NCBI RefSeq assembly: GCF_023369555.1
Contig: NZ_JACJVC010000011.1
Coordinates: forward strand, 1-64,000
Origin: Actinomyces sp. AC-20-1
GTDB taxonomy: Bacteria > Actinomycetota > Actinomycetes > Actinomycetales > Actinomycetaceae
Direction of reading: 5' to 3'
Length of the DNA stretch: 64,000 nucleotides
Shown here: positions 8,855 through 17,946 of the stretch, in pieces
How the letters are laid out: every line of letters begins with the position of its first letter
How positions within the stretch are numbered: the first letter of the stretch is position 1
The notes under the pieces: generated by a model
The model's database searches: none
What the model was told of the DNA's origin: nothing
What the model saw: the letters and a program-made list of their open reading frames with translations, nothing else
Program-made: the position numbers and the translations under genes

Positions 8855-11800
8855 TCAGGCCCGGGTCACCACCGCGCTGGCCTCGCCCGGCCCCACGACG
8901 ACCTGCACGGAGCAGAGCGTCTCGGAGGCGATGAGGCTCAGGTGCGCCCCGGTCCAGGCCTGTCGCTCCGCCGGGACCGTGAGGGTCACGGCGCCCGGCT
9001 CACCGATCGTCAGGCCGGAGGCCTTGCGCTCGTCCTGGATGAGGCGGATGAGGTCGCGGGCCCAGCCCTCGGCCTCGAGCGCCTCGTCCAGCGCCGTGTC
9101 GAGCACGACGAAGGCGCCTGAGGGCAGCATCGCGGCGGACAGGGAGTCGTCGTGGACGTCGATGCGGCTGGTGAGGGTGAAGGCGCCCTCCTCGGCCTCG
9201 AGGACCACGGGCACGCCGTCGATCAGCAGGGCGTCGAAGCGCACGTCGCCGTCCTCGGTGAGGGTCCACTCCCCCGCCTTGACGGCGGCGAAGAGCCGGC
9301 TCGTCATCCTGCGGACCTCGGGGGCGAGGGCGCGCGGGTTGAGGGTGAGCTCCTCGTGGACCTCGTAGCCGGCGGTCGCGGCGTCCAGGACGCGCACCTC
9401 CTTGACGTTGACCTCCTCGCCGATGAGGGCGCGGAAGGGGGCCAGGCCGGCCGGGTCGGCGGTGGCGACCGTGAGGGTGCGCAGCGGCTGGCGCACGCGC
9501 AGCCTCTCGGCCTTGCGCAGGCTGAGCGTCGCGGAGACGGCGTCGCGGGCCTCGTCCATCGCGGCCACGAGGGCGGCGTCGGCGACGTGGGCGGGCAGCA
9601 CCGGCCAGTCGGTCAGGTGCACGGAGCGCCCGCCGGTCAGGCCGCGCCAGATCTCCTCGCTCACGAGCGGGGCGAGCGGGGCCATGACCTCGGTGAGCAC
9701 GCGCAGCACGGTGGCCAGCGTGTCGAAGGCCGGTCGGGCCACTCCGGCGTCGTCGCTGGTGAAGCGCGTGCGGGAGGTGCGCAGGTACCAGTTGGTGAGC
9801 ACGTCGATGAACTCGCGGACGGTGGCGGTCGCGCCGGTGATGTCGTAGGCGCTCATCTGGGCGCCGACCGTCTCCGCCAGGTCCTTGACGCGGGCCAGGA
9901 CGTAGCGGTCCATGACGGCCAGGCGCCCTCGCGCCCCGAACAGGGAGGCGTCGTCGAGGTCCACGCCCGGCGTGGTGTGGCCCGTGCCGCCCTCGGCCCG
10001 GCCGGCGTAGAGCGCGAAGAAGTACCAGGTGTTCCACAGGGGCAGGAGGACCTGGCGGACGGTGTCGCGGATCGCCTGGTCGGTGACGGCGAGGTTGCCT
10101 CCGCGCACGACCGGCGAGGCGAGCAGGAACCAGCGCATGGCGTCGGCGCCGTCACGGTCGAAGACCATGTTGACGTCCGGGTAGTTGCGCAGGGACTTGC
10201 TCATCTTCTGCCCGTCCTCTCCCAGGAGGATGCCGTGGGAGATGACGGAGGTGAAGGCGGGCCGGTCGAACAGGGCGGTGGCCAGCACGTGCAGGGTGTA
10301 GAACCAGCCGCGGGTCTGGCCGATGTACTCGACGATGAAGTCGCCGGGGTTGTGGGACTCGAACCAGTCGACGTTCTCGAAGGGGTAGTGGACCTGGGCG
10401 AAGGGCATGGAGCCGGACTCGAACCAGCAGTCGAGGACGTCGGGGATGCGGCGCATCATCGACTGGCCCGTGGGGTCGTCCGGGTTGGGGCGCACGAGGG
10501 TGTCGATGAAGGGGCGGTGCAGGTCCTCGACCTTGACGCCGAAGTCGGCCTCGAGCTCGGCGAAGGAGCCGTAGACGTCGGTGCGCGGGTACTCGGGGTT
10601 GTCACTGACCCACACGGGGATGGGCGCGCCCCAGAAGCGGTTGCGCGAGATGGACCAGTCGCGGGCGCCGGCGAGCCAGTTGCCGAAGATGCCGTCCTTG
10701 ATGTGCTCGGGCGCCCAGGTGATCCGCTGGTTGAGCTCGACCATGCGGTCGCGGATGGCGGTGACGCGCACGAACCAGGAGGAGACGGCCTTGTACATCA
10801 GCGGCTGGCGGCAGCGCCAGCAGTGCGGGTAGCTGTGCACGTAGGACTGCTGGCGCACGAGGACGGCGCGCACGGCCGCGTCACGGCGGGCCAGGGGGCC
10901 GGTGCCGTCGCGCAGGTCGATGGTGATCTGCTTGTTGGCGTCGAGGATCTGGGTGCCGGCGTAGTCGGGGACCTCGGAGGTGAAGACGCCGCCGTCGTCG
11001 ACGGGGATGACGGTGCCGATGCCGTAGGCCTGGCAGATGAGCATGTCGTCCTCACCGAAGGCGGGGGCCTGGTGGACGAGCCCGGTGCCGTCGGTGGTGG
11101 TGACGTAGTCGGCGAGCAGGATCGTCCAGGCGGCGGGGCCGGGGGCGGCGCCCTCGGCCCGGTGGGCGTCGTCGTCGTAGTAGTCGTAGACCGGGTGGTA
11201 GGCGGTGCCCTCGAGCTCGGCGCCGGTGCGGGTGGCGATGACCTCGGGGTCCTCACCGAGCTCGCGGGCGTAGGCGGCCACGAGGTCGCTGGCGATGATG
11301 ACGTCCTCGCCTGCGAGCGGGGAGTCGAGGTCGGCGGCGACGCGCACGACGCTGTACTCGACCTCGGGGCCGACGGCGACGGCGGAGTTCGACGGCAGGG
11401 TCCAGGGGGTGGTGGTCCAGATGAGGGCGAGCTCGGGACGGTCGCTGCCGTCGGCGGCGGGGGTCTCGCTCAGACGCGTCACCAGGCGCAGGCCGACGGT
11501 GACGGTGTTGTCCTGGCGGTCCTGGTAGACGTCGTCGTCCATCTTGAGCTCGTGGTTGCTCAGGGGCGTGCGGTCGTTCCAGCAGTAGGGCAGGACGCGC
11601 CAGCCCTGGTAGGCCAGGCCCTTGTCGTAGAGGCTCTTGAAGGCCCAGATGACCGACTCCATGTAGTCGGGGTTGAGGGTCTTGTAGTCGTTGTCGAAGT
11701 CGACCCAGCGGGCCTGGCGGGTGACGTAGTCCTCCCACTCGCGGGTGTAGCGCAGCACGCTGGTGCGGCAGGCGTCGTTGAAGGCCTGGATGCCCAGGCC

Positions 11801-12223
11801 CCCGGGGCGGGTGATCTCGCCGACGTCGTCGATGCCGAGCTCGCGCTGGGCCTCGAGCTCGGCGGGCAGCCCGTGGGTGTCCCAGCCGAAGCGGCGCTCG
11901 ACGCGCCGGCCCATCTGGGTCTGGAAGCGGCCGACGGCGTCCTTGACGTAGCCGGTCAGGAGGTGGCCGTAGTGGGGTAGGCCGTTGGCGAAGGGCGGGC
12001 CGTCGTAGAAGACGAACTCGTTGGGGTTGCCGTCGGCGTCGTAGGCGGGACGGTGGGCGATGGACTCGGCGAAGGTGCGGTCCTGCTTCCAGTAGGCCAG
12101 GACCTCCTCCTCCAGGGCGGGGAAGGAGGGCGAGGGGTTCACGCCCTGGCCGTCGCGGTGCAGGGGGTAGCCCTGGGGGTGGAAGGAGTCGCCGGCGGGG
12201 GCGGCCGGTGTGGGCTGGGCCAT
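8855..12223 (-). CDS. ileS: Isoleucyl-tRNA synthetase
   Basis: A 1122-aa class Ia synthetase charging tRNA-Ile. The HIGH-type signature is PHYGH (~residues 83-87); the editing domain follows, then [16 protein letters not shown], the KMSKS loop ([10 protein letters not shown]) and the anticodon-binding C-terminal half. HYGH and the length fit the type 2 (eukaryote-like) IleRS common in actinobacteria. The ATG is at 12223, about 48 nt after the last hairpin of a T-box leader (separate entry), so expression should rise when uncharged tRNA-Ile accumulates. folC follows ~145 nt downstream. The enzyme identity is certain; the subtype is inferred. Confidence 0.97.
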   Translation of the reverse strand: MAQPTPAAPAGDSFHPQGYPLHRDGQGVNPSPSFPALEEEVLAYWKQDRTFAESIAHRPAYDADGNPNEFVFYDGPPFANGLPHYGHLLTGYVKDAVGRFQTQMGRRVERRFGWDTHGLPAELEAQRELGIDDVGEITRPGGLGIQAFNDACRTSVLRYTREWEDYVTRQARWVDFDNDYKTLNPDYMESVIWAFKSLYDKGLAYQGWRVLPYCWNDRTPLSNHELKMDDDVYQDRQDNTVTVGLRLVTRLSETPAADGSDRPELALIWTTTPWTLPSNSAVAVGPEVEYSVVRVAADLDSPLAGEDVIIASDLVAAYARELGEDPEVIATRTGAELEGTAYHPVYDYYDDDAHRAEGAAPGPAAWTILLADYVTTTDGTGLVHQAPAFGEDDMLICQAYGIGTVIPVDDGGVFTSEVPDYAGTQILDANKQITIDLRDGTGPLARRDAAVRAVLVRQQSYVHSYPHCWRCRQPLMYKAVSSWFVRVTAIRDRMVELNQRITWAPEHIKDGIFGNWLAGARDWSISRNRFWGAPIPVWVSDNPEYPRTDVYGSFAELEADFGVKVEDLHRPFIDTLVRPNPDDPTGQSMMRRIPDVLDCWFESGSMPFAQVHYPFENVDWFESHNPGDFIVEYIGQTRGWFYTLHVLATALFDRPAFTSVISHGILLGEDGQKMSKSLRNYPDVNMVFDRDGADAMRWFLLASPVVRGGNLAVTDQAIRDTVRQVLLPLWNTWYFFALYAGRAEGGTGHTTPGVDLDDASLFGARGRLAVMDRYVLARVKDLAETVGAQMSAYDITGATATVREFIDVLTNWYLRTSRTRFTSDDAGVARPAFDTLATVLRVLTEVMAPLAPLVSEEIWRGLTGGRSVHLTDWPVLPAHVADAALVAAMDEARDAVSATLSLRKAERLRVRQPLRTLTVATADPAGLAPFRALIGEEVNVKEVRVLDAATAGYEVHEELTLNPRALAPEVRRMTSRLFAAVKAGEWTLTEDGDVRFDALLIDGVPVVLEAEEGAFTLTSRIDVHDDSLSAAMLPSGAFVVLDTALDEALEAEGWARDLIRLIQDERKASGLTIGEPGAVTLTVPAERQAWTGAHLSLIASETLCSVQVVVGPGEASAVVTRA

Positions 12224-12267
12224 CGGTGTGTCTCTCTCGTGAACGTCCGTGTGTCACGAGGACGACG

Positions 12268-12480
12268 CCGACCGCCCCGTCCCTCAGGTGGGGCGGCGGT
12301 ACCGCGGTACCACCTCGCTTGCCCCGGGCGCCGCTGGCGCGGCGTTCCGGGACCGCTTCGTTGGGGGCTGTGCGGGCCCCTCCCGCCCGGGTCTAGTGGG
12401 GCGCGTCCGGGGACGGCCTGTTCTTCCGGGAGGCTCGCCGGTGATGCCCGGGTGCGTGGGCGCCCGGCCGGGTCAGTGCC
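12268..12480 (-). promoter_or_regulatory. T-box riboswitch upstream of ileS
   Basis: The bottom strand carries the T-box core GGTGGTACCGCGGT (12301-12314) with TGGT to pair the tRNA acceptor NCCA (U opposite the A73 of tRNA-Ile). Upstream the compact stem I shows the specifier ATC (Ile, 12443-12445) followed by ACCGGCGAGCCTCCCGGAAGAAC, given here only as landmarks ACCGG and CCGGAAGAAC. The core is followed by a hairpin (CCGCCCC / GGGGCGG, 12272-12278 with 12290-12296). Actinobacterial ileS T-boxes with very short stem I are known. No T-tract follows the hairpin, so regulation may be translational. A TAGACT at 12492-12497 is a possible -10. Confidence 0.9.
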
Positions 12481-12502
12481 TGGTTGCGGCGAGTCTAGCC
12501 AG

Positions 12503-12520
12503 GGCCCGCGAGCGCGGGCC
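12503..12520. terminator. Short GC hairpin downstream of the SDR gene
   Basis: GGCCCGC and GCGGGCC face each other around a GAGC loop, between the SDR stop (12707) and the ileS promoter region. No T-tract. Bases 12521-12706 hold only short GTCAGTG-type repeats and no gene. Confidence 0.4.
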
Positions 12521-12706
12521 AGCCGCGGGCGCCGCGGTGGGGAGTCGTCCTGGACACACCGGCCCACCGGTGGGGAGACCGGCAGCGCCGCGGGCGGCTG
12601 TCCCGGCGCGCCCTCGACGGCGGCCGTGCCGACGGCCGTGCCTGCAGGGCGCCGGGGGCTCCGGGCCGCGTCAGTGCCCGTGTCGGAGGCCGTGTCAGTG
12701 GCCGCG

Positions 12707-13471
12707 TCAGTGGCGGGCGACGAGGGTGTTGGTGGCCTGGGCGCGCGGGCGCACGACGAGGCTGTCGATGTTGACGTGGGCGGGGCGCTCGAGGGTCCAG
12801 GCGACGCACTCGGCGACGTCCTCGGCGACGAGGGGCGCCTCGACCCCGGCGTAGACGGCGTCGGCGCGGGCCCGGTCCCCGTGGAAGCGGTTGAGGGAGA
12901 ACTCCTCGGTGGCGACCATGCCGGGGGCGATCTCGATGACGCGCACCGGCTCGCCGACGAGCTCCTGGCGCAGGGTGGTGGCGATGACCCTCTCGGCGTG
13001 CTTGGCGGCGACGTAGCCGCCCCCGCCGGGGTAGGTGTCGTGGGCGGCGGTGGAGGTGAGGAAGAGCAGGTCTCCGCCGTGCTCGCGCAGGGTGGGCAGG
13101 AAGGCCTGGCTCACGCGCAGGGCGGCGAGGGCGTTGCGCTCGTACATGGTGAGCCACTCCTGGACCTTGCCGTGGGCGACGGGGTCGGTGCCCAGGGCCC
13201 CTCCGGCGTTGTTGACGACGGCGTCGAGCCGGCCGCCGTCGAGGACCCGGGCGGCGAGGCGGTCGACGTCGTCCTGGTCCTGGAGGTCGGCGCCCACCCA
13301 CTGGCAGCCGGTCTCGGAGGCCAGTGCCTCCAGGCGCTCGGTGCGGCGGGCGGTGGCGACGACGTCCCAGCCGTGGGCGCGCAGGAGGCGGACGGTGGCG
13401 GCGCCGATGCCGGTGGAGGCTCCGGTGACGAGGGCGCGGCGGGCGGCAGGGGCGGTGGCGCTGGGGGTCAT
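12707..13471 (-). CDS. Short-chain dehydrogenase/reductase (YdfG-like)
   Basis: A 254-aa NAD(P)-dependent SDR. It has the Rossmann motif TGASTGIG (~16-23), an ARR at the end of the second strand favouring NADP, NNAGG (~88-92), the catalytic Ser in LTSTAAH and YVAAK (Tyr/Lys pair). The C-terminal APGMV..TEEFSLNRFHGD resembles 3-hydroxy acid/serine dehydrogenases of the YdfG type. The substrate is not deducible. The start at 13471 is only 17 bp from the divergent GH13 gene, so promoters must overlap; I see no clear -10 for this strand. Confidence 0.88.
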   Translation of the reverse strand: MTPSATAPAARRALVTGASTGIGAATVRLLRAHGWDVVATARRTERLEALASETGCQWVGADLQDQDDVDRLAARVLDGGRLDAVVNNAGGALGTDPVAHGKVQEWLTMYERNALAALRVSQAFLPTLREHGGDLLFLTSTAAHDTYPGGGGYVAAKHAERVIATTLRQELVGEPVRVIEIAPGMVATEEFSLNRFHGDRARADAVYAGVEAPLVAEDVAECVAWTLERPAHVNIDSLVVRPRAQATNTLVARH

Positions 13472-13476
13472 GGTCG

Positions 13477-13482
13477 TATTCT
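13477..13482 (+). promoter_or_regulatory. -10 hexamer TATTCT of the leaderless GH13 gene
   Basis: TATTCT ends 6 nt before the ATG at 13489, so transcription would begin at or next to the start codon. There is no ribosome binding site in the 17-bp intergenic gap. Confidence 0.6.
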
Positions 13483-13488
13483 TGCCCG

Positions 13489-14919
13489 ATGAGTGACGAG
13501 GCTGTCTCCCCCGGTCCGCGCGAGCCCGCCTGGGTGCGGCACGCGATCGCCTGGCACGTGTTCCCGTTGGGGGCGGTGGGGGCTGAGCCCCTGCGTCCCG
13601 ACGGCGACCCCGCTGGCCCGTCGTCGCCCGCCGGCGCGGTGGCCGCCGAGCACCGTCTGCTGCGGCTGGTGCCGTGGCTGGACCACCTCGTGGGGCTGGG
13701 GGCGAACGTGCTCCAGCTGGGGCCGGTGCTGGACTCGATGTCCCACGGCTACGACACGGTGGACTACCTGCGCGTGGACCCGCGGCTGGGCACGGAGGAG
13801 GACCTGGTCACGCTCATCGCCGAGGCGCACGCGCGCGGCGTCAAGGTCATGCTCGACGGCGTCTTCAACCACACGGGTCTGGCCCACCCGGCCTTCGCCC
13901 GGCTGGCGCAGGAGGGGCCGTCCTGCGCGAGCGCCGGGATGTACCGGCTCACCTGGCCGGGCGGCGAGGAGGCGTGGGTGCCGGGCACGGCCCCCGGCTA
14001 TGAGCGCTTCGAGGGCCAGGACTGGCTGCCGGCCCTCAACCACGCCTCACCCGAGGTGGCCGGGCTCGTGGCCGGGGTGATGGAGCACTGGTGCGAGCGC
14101 GGGGTGGACGGCTGGCGCCTGGACGCCGCCTACGCGGTGGACCCGGTGTTCTGGCGCTCGGTGCTGCCGCGGGTGCGCGACCGCTTCCCGCAGGTGTACG
14201 TCTACGGGGAGGTGATCCACGGCGACTACGCGGGCGTGGTGGAGGCCTCGGGGATGGACGCGGTGACGCAGTACGAGCTGCGTCAGGCGGTGTGGCACTC
14301 GCTGGCGGACGCGAACCTCTTCGAGCTGGACTGGACGCTCACGCGCCACGCCGAGATGCTGGGGCGCTTCGTGCCGTGGACCTTCGTCGGCAACCACGAC
14401 ACCACCCGCATCGCCTCCGCGCTGGGCGACCGGCGCCTGCTGGGCCACGCCCTGGCGCTGCTGCTCCTGCTGCCGGGGACGCCGGCGGTGTACTACGGGG
14501 ACGAGGAGGGCCTGGAGGCGGTCAAGGAGGAGCGCCTGGGTGGTGACGACGCGATCCGTGCGCCCCTGCCGCCGGCGCCGTGGGGCGAGGAGAGCCCCGG
14601 TGCGCCCACGCGCCACCTGCACGCCGAGCTCATCGCCCTGCGCCGGCGCCTGCCGTGGCTGCACGACGCCGTGCTCGAGCGCCTGCACCTGGACAACCGC
14701 CTGCTGTCGGTGGCGCTGCGCCCGCGTGAGGCAGGCGTCGCCGGCGAGGGCGCTCAGGCCGAGGGCGTCGTGCTGGCGCTGAGCCTGGAGCAGGAGCCGG
14801 CGTGGCTGCCGACCGGTGGCCGGGGCCGGGTGCTGGCCGGTGCTCACGGCCTGGAGCCGGCGCGTCCGGTGGACGACGGTGTGGCGCTGCCGCCGATGGG
14901 CTGGGCCGTCCTGGGCTGA
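13489..14919 (+). CDS. Cytoplasmic GH13 alpha-amylase-family hydrolase
   Basis: A 476-aa protein without signal peptide. The four GH13 regions are seen: DGVFNHTG, GWRLDAAY (nucleophile Asp), VYGEVIHGDY (acid/base Glu) and FVGNHDTTRI (transition-state Asp), in that order from ~residue 122 to ~306. A (beta/alpha)8 barrel acting on alpha-glucans or oligosaccharides is expected; the exact specificity (alpha-amylase, neopullulanase or glucosidase) cannot be told. The small C-terminal beta domain is Arg/Ala-rich. Together with malQ and the PTS it points to alpha-glucan use. Confidence 0.88.
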   Translation: MSDEAVSPGPREPAWVRHAIAWHVFPLGAVGAEPLRPDGDPAGPSSPAGAVAAEHRLLRLVPWLDHLVGLGANVLQLGPVLDSMSHGYDTVDYLRVDPRLGTEEDLVTLIAEAHARGVKVMLDGVFNHTGLAHPAFARLAQEGPSCASAGMYRLTWPGGEEAWVPGTAPGYERFEGQDWLPALNHASPEVAGLVAGVMEHWCERGVDGWRLDAAYAVDPVFWRSVLPRVRDRFPQVYVYGEVIHGDYAGVVEASGMDAVTQYELRQAVWHSLADANLFELDWTLTRHAEMLGRFVPWTFVGNHDTTRIASALGDRRLLGHALALLLLLPGTPAVYYGDEEGLEAVKEERLGGDDAIRAPLPPAPWGEESPGAPTRHLHAELIALRRRLPWLHDAVLERLHLDNRLLSVALRPREAGVAGEGAQAEGVVLALSLEQEPAWLPTGGRGRVLAGAHGLEPARPVDDGVALPPMGWAVLG

Positions 14920-15018
14920 GCCTCAGCACGCGCTGCGCCCGTCCCCCTTCTGGGCGGACCGGGCGGAACCTCGGGCAGCACGGCAGGGCGCGGGGCCCAG
15001 TGCCTCTAGGCTGGTGCG

Positions 15019-15765
15019 GTGCTGTCCTCCCTGTCCCTGGACGCCTGGGCCCTGCTCGTCGTCGGCGCGGTGGCGATCGGCGTGTCGAAGACGGCCCTGC
15101 CCGGGGCGACGACCCTGTCCGTGGCGCTCTTCGCCGCGGTGCTGCCCGCCCGGGCCTCGACGGGCACGATCCTCGTGCTGCTGCTCGTGGCGGACATGGT
15201 GGCGATCACCACCTACCGGCGCGACGCGGACTGGGGCACCCTGCGCCGGCTCGTGCCCGGGGTCCTCGTCGGGGTGGTGTCCGGCGCCGCCTTCCTCGCG
15301 GTGGCCAGCGACCGGCTGACGAAGGTGTTCATCGGCCTGCTCCTGCTGGTGCTCATCGCGGTGACGCTGGTGCTCATGCGGCGCCCGGAGCCCGCCCGGG
15401 TCCAGGGCCGGGTGGGGCGGGCGGTCTACGGCACGCTGGCGGGCTTCACGACGATGTCGGCCAACGCCGGCGGGCCGGTGATGAGCATGTACCTGCTGGC
15501 CTCCCAGTTCGCGGTGACGTCCTTCCTGGGGACCTCGGCCTGGTTCTTCTTCATCGTCAACGTGGTCAAGCTGCCCTTCTCCATCGCCCTGGGCGTCATC
15601 GAGCCCGAGACCCTGTGGGTCGACGTCGTGCTCGTCCCGGTGGTCCTGGTCTCGGCCTTCGGCGGGCGCTGGCTGGCGGCGCGCATGGACCCGGACCTGT
15701 TCGGCAGGATCGTCACCGTGCTCACGGTGGTCTCCGCGCTCTACCTCGTGGTCTCAGCGCTCTGA
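15019..15765 (+). CDS. TSUP (TauE/SafE) family membrane permease
   Basis: 248 aa with about eight hydrophobic helices in two homologous halves: AIGVSKTALPGATTLSVAL near the front and GFTTMSANAGGPVMSMYLL in the middle, the paired G/N/P-rich signatures of sulfite/organosulfonate exporters. It probably moves sulfite, sulfonate or a small anion. The GTG start at 15019 has TAGGCT (15007-15012) 6 nt upstream and no SD, so it is likely leaderless. Its last 25 nt overlap the tail of the convergent pfkB-family gene. Confidence 0.9.
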   Translation: MLSSLSLDAWALLVVGAVAIGVSKTALPGATTLSVALFAAVLPARASTGTILVLLLVADMVAITTYRRDADWGTLRRLVPGVLVGVVSGAAFLAVASDRLTKVFIGLLLLVLIAVTLVLMRRPEPARVQGRVGRAVYGTLAGFTTMSANAGGPVMSMYLLASQFAVTSFLGTSAWFFFIVNVVKLPFSIALGVIEPETLWVDVVLVPVVLVSAFGGRWLAARMDPDLFGRIVTVLTVVSALYLVVSAL

Positions 15766-16811
15766 GCGTCCTCCTCAGCGCGGGTGCGCGCCTGGGGCAC
15801 GCGCCCGGCGCTGCCGACTGAGGCCCTGGCTCCGGGCCGGTGGCTCACCGGCAGGCCCTGAGGCCCCCGCCCGGCCACAACGCGGGCCGCCGACCGGTTG
15901 GCCAGGGCGAGCACACGCTCGGGCGGCAGGTGCCGGGCCAGGCCCACGACGACGCCTGCGGTGTGGGCGTCCCCGGCCCCGTCGGTGTCGACGACCTCCA
16001 CGGGCACGGCCGGTGCCGTGAGCACCCGGGTGCCGTCGGAGGGGACCCAGGCGGCGCCGCCGGCCCCTTGGCGCAGGACGACATCGGTGCCGGTGGCGGT
16101 GGCCAGGGCCGCGAGCGCGTCCAGGCGGACGGTGGCCGGGTCGCGGGCGAGGAGCGCGTCGGCCTCCTCCTCGTTGGCGGCCAGGACGTCGGCGCGGGCG
16201 AGGACCCGCTGGCGCAGGCGGGCGTCAGCGGCGAGGTCGGCCACGCGCCCTCCGGGGTCGATGACGACGGTGGCGTCCAGGCCCTCGAGCCAGGTCAGGA
16301 GGTGGTGGCCGTCGGCGAGGAGCTGGAAGCCGGAGGCGTAGACGACGGGGCGCTCACCGGACCGCCCGGCCAGGGCGCGCGCCAGGGCGGCGTCGAGGGC
16401 GGTGAGCCTGGGTGCGGACCAGTCCATCTCGCAGCCGGGGGTGGTGACGAAGGTGCGCTCGCCGTCGGGGGTGAGCAGGGTCAGGCAGGTGCCGTTGTCG
16501 GCCGGGTGGAGGGGCAGGAGGGTGGGGGCGCCGTCGGGCAGGGCGGTCCCGAGCGCGTGGAGCTCGTGGGCGATCCGCGCGCCCCTGGGCCCGGAGCCGA
16601 CGGCGAGGGCGCTCAGAGGGGTGCAGCCCAGGGCGGCCGTGGCCCGTAGGACGTTGAGGCCGGTGCCGCCGTTGCCCTGGGCGACGGGCTGGGCCCAGGT
16701 GTGCCCGCCGTGGGCCGGCAGGCCGAGGACCGTGACGAGGACGTCCTCCAGGGCGGAGCCGACGACGAGGACGGGGCGCTCGGGCCGGGGCCCGGTGCGG
16801 GGGCTGCTCAC
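15741..16811 (-). CDS. PfkB-family carbohydrate/nucleoside kinase
   Basis: A 356-aa ribokinase-like kinase. It has the N-terminal VLVVGSALEDV strand, GNGGTGLNVLRATAALG substrate-binding segment, and the C-terminal DTDGAGDAHTAG anion hole with the catalytic Asp. It phosphorylates a sugar or nucleoside; the substrate is not predictable. The GTG at 16811 (MSSPRTGPRPERP) follows TATCCT (16818-16823) by 6 nt, which favours this start over an ATG far upstream at 17192 inside proC. The Arg/Ala-rich last ~35 residues overlap the TSUP 3' end and may be non-functional. Confidence 0.85.
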   Translation of the reverse strand: MSSPRTGPRPERPVLVVGSALEDVLVTVLGLPAHGGHTWAQPVAQGNGGTGLNVLRATAALGCTPLSALAVGSGPRGARIAHELHALGTALPDGAPTLLPLHPADNGTCLTLLTPDGERTFVTTPGCEMDWSAPRLTALDAALARALAGRSGERPVVYASGFQLLADGHHLLTWLEGLDATVVIDPGGRVADLAADARLRQRVLARADVLAANEEEADALLARDPATVRLDALAALATATGTDVVLRQGAGGAAWVPSDGTRVLTAPAVPVEVVDTDGAGDAHTAGVVVGLARHLPPERVLALANRSAARVVAGRGPQGLPVSHRPGARASVGSAGRVPQARTRAEEDAQSAETTR

Positions 16812-16844
16812 GCGGGGAGGATAGCGGCCGGTAGCCTGGCTCTC

Positions 16845-17798
16845 ATGACCTCTCAGGACGCGCAGGCGGCTCAGGAAGCAGCGACAGCCCAGGACGCCCA
16901 GGCGGCGCAGGAGCCACGGCCCTTCCCGGAGGGGCGGTCCTCCGCGGCGGTGCCGCCCGGCACGACCTTCGGCTTCCTCGGTGCGGGCAGCATGGCGGGC
17001 GCGATCGTGCGCGGGGCGGTGGCCGCGGGCCTGACCCGGGGCCCGGGAGCCGCCCGCCTGCTGGTGACGAGCCCGCACGGCTCGGCGGCAGCCCTCGCGG
17101 CCGAGCTGGCCGGGCAGGGCGTCGAGCACGTGGCGCAGGCCCCGGACCTCGTGCGCGCCAGCGACGTCGTGGTCCTGGGGGTCAAGCCGCACGTCGTGGC
17201 GGTGGTGCTCGAGCAGCTGCGCGAGGCGCTGGCCGGGCGCCCGCTGGTGGTGTCCCTGGCCGCGGGCCTGCCCCTGGCCCGCCTGGAGGCGATGCTGCCC
17301 GAGGGCTCGCGCGCGGTGCGGGCGATGCCGAACATGGCGGCGGCCGTGGGGGCGTCGATGACGGCGCTGGCGGCGGGCTCGGGGGCGGGTGAGGAGGACC
17401 TGGCCCTCGTCGAGGGGCTCATGGGGGCGGTGGGGCGCACCACCCGGATCGCCGAGCGGGACTTCCCGGCCTTCGTGGGGCTGGCGGGCTCCTCCCCCGC
17501 CTTCGTCCTCACCTTCATCGAGGCCCTGGCGCGGGCGGGGGTCCTGGCGGGCGTCCCGAAGGCGCAGGCGGTGGACATCGTGGCCCAGGCGGTGCTCGGC
17601 TCGGCGCTGACCGTGCAGGCGGAGGCGGCCTCACGGGCCGGGGGCGGGCGCACGCCGGCGGACCTGGTGGACGCGGTGTGCTCACCGGGGGGCACGACGG
17701 TCGCCGGGCTGGTGGCGATGGAGCGGGCGGGGTTCTCCAGCGCGGTCATCGAGGGCTTCAGGGCGACGGTGGCGCGCGACCGGGAGCTGGGGGCCTGA
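16845..17798 (+). CDS. proC: Pyrroline-5-carboxylate reductase
   Basis: 317 aa; the last step of proline synthesis, reducing 1-pyrroline-5-carboxylate with NAD(P)H. The Rossmann motif GFLGAGSMAGAI begins near residue 43, then VLGVKPHVV, RAMPNMAA and the C-terminal signature DAVCSPGGTTVAGLVAMERAG. The first ~40 residues (Gln/Ala-rich, with the repeated DAQAAQE) are extra compared with the usual ~270-aa enzyme. The start is at 16845: TAGCCT (16832-16837) sits 7 nt ahead, without SD. It is divergent from pfkB with a 33-bp gap. Confidence 0.94.
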   Translation: MTSQDAQAAQEAATAQDAQAAQEPRPFPEGRSSAAVPPGTTFGFLGAGSMAGAIVRGAVAAGLTRGPGAARLLVTSPHGSAAALAAELAGQGVEHVAQAPDLVRASDVVVLGVKPHVVAVVLEQLREALAGRPLVVSLAAGLPLARLEAMLPEGSRAVRAMPNMAAAVGASMTALAAGSGAGEEDLALVEGLMGAVGRTTRIAERDFPAFVGLAGSSPAFVLTFIEALARAGVLAGVPKAQAVDIVAQAVLGSALTVQAEAASRAGGGRTPADLVDAVCSPGGTTVAGLVAMERAGFSSAVIEGFRATVARDRELGA

Positions 17799-17858
17799 CG
17801 CAGGGCCCCTTCTCATGGGGGCCGGCAGCGGGGACGTGATCTCAACCACCGACCCTCA

Positions 17859-17886
17859 TTGCATTACGAAGGAATATTGCTAAACT
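17859..17886 (+). promoter_or_regulatory. Promoter of the ROK/ABC sugar operon
   Basis: TTGCAT (17859-17864) and TAAACT (17881-17886) are 16 bp apart in an AT-rich island between proC and the ROK gene. The autoregulated operator would be expected here; no clear palindrome was found. A weak hairpin (GGCCCC / GGGGGCC) just after proC may terminate it. Confidence 0.6.
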
Positions 17887-17946
17887 CCCTTGCGTCTCGA
17901 GTTCGTGACCTGCGCCACCCCACGCGACCACGAGGAGGGCTCAAGG

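Noticed and set aside
9152-11980. 942-aa open frame on the + strand opposite ileS
   Set aside because: It is a GC-bias shadow: low-complexity Gly/Val/Asp sequence, no motifs, antisense to a certain gene.
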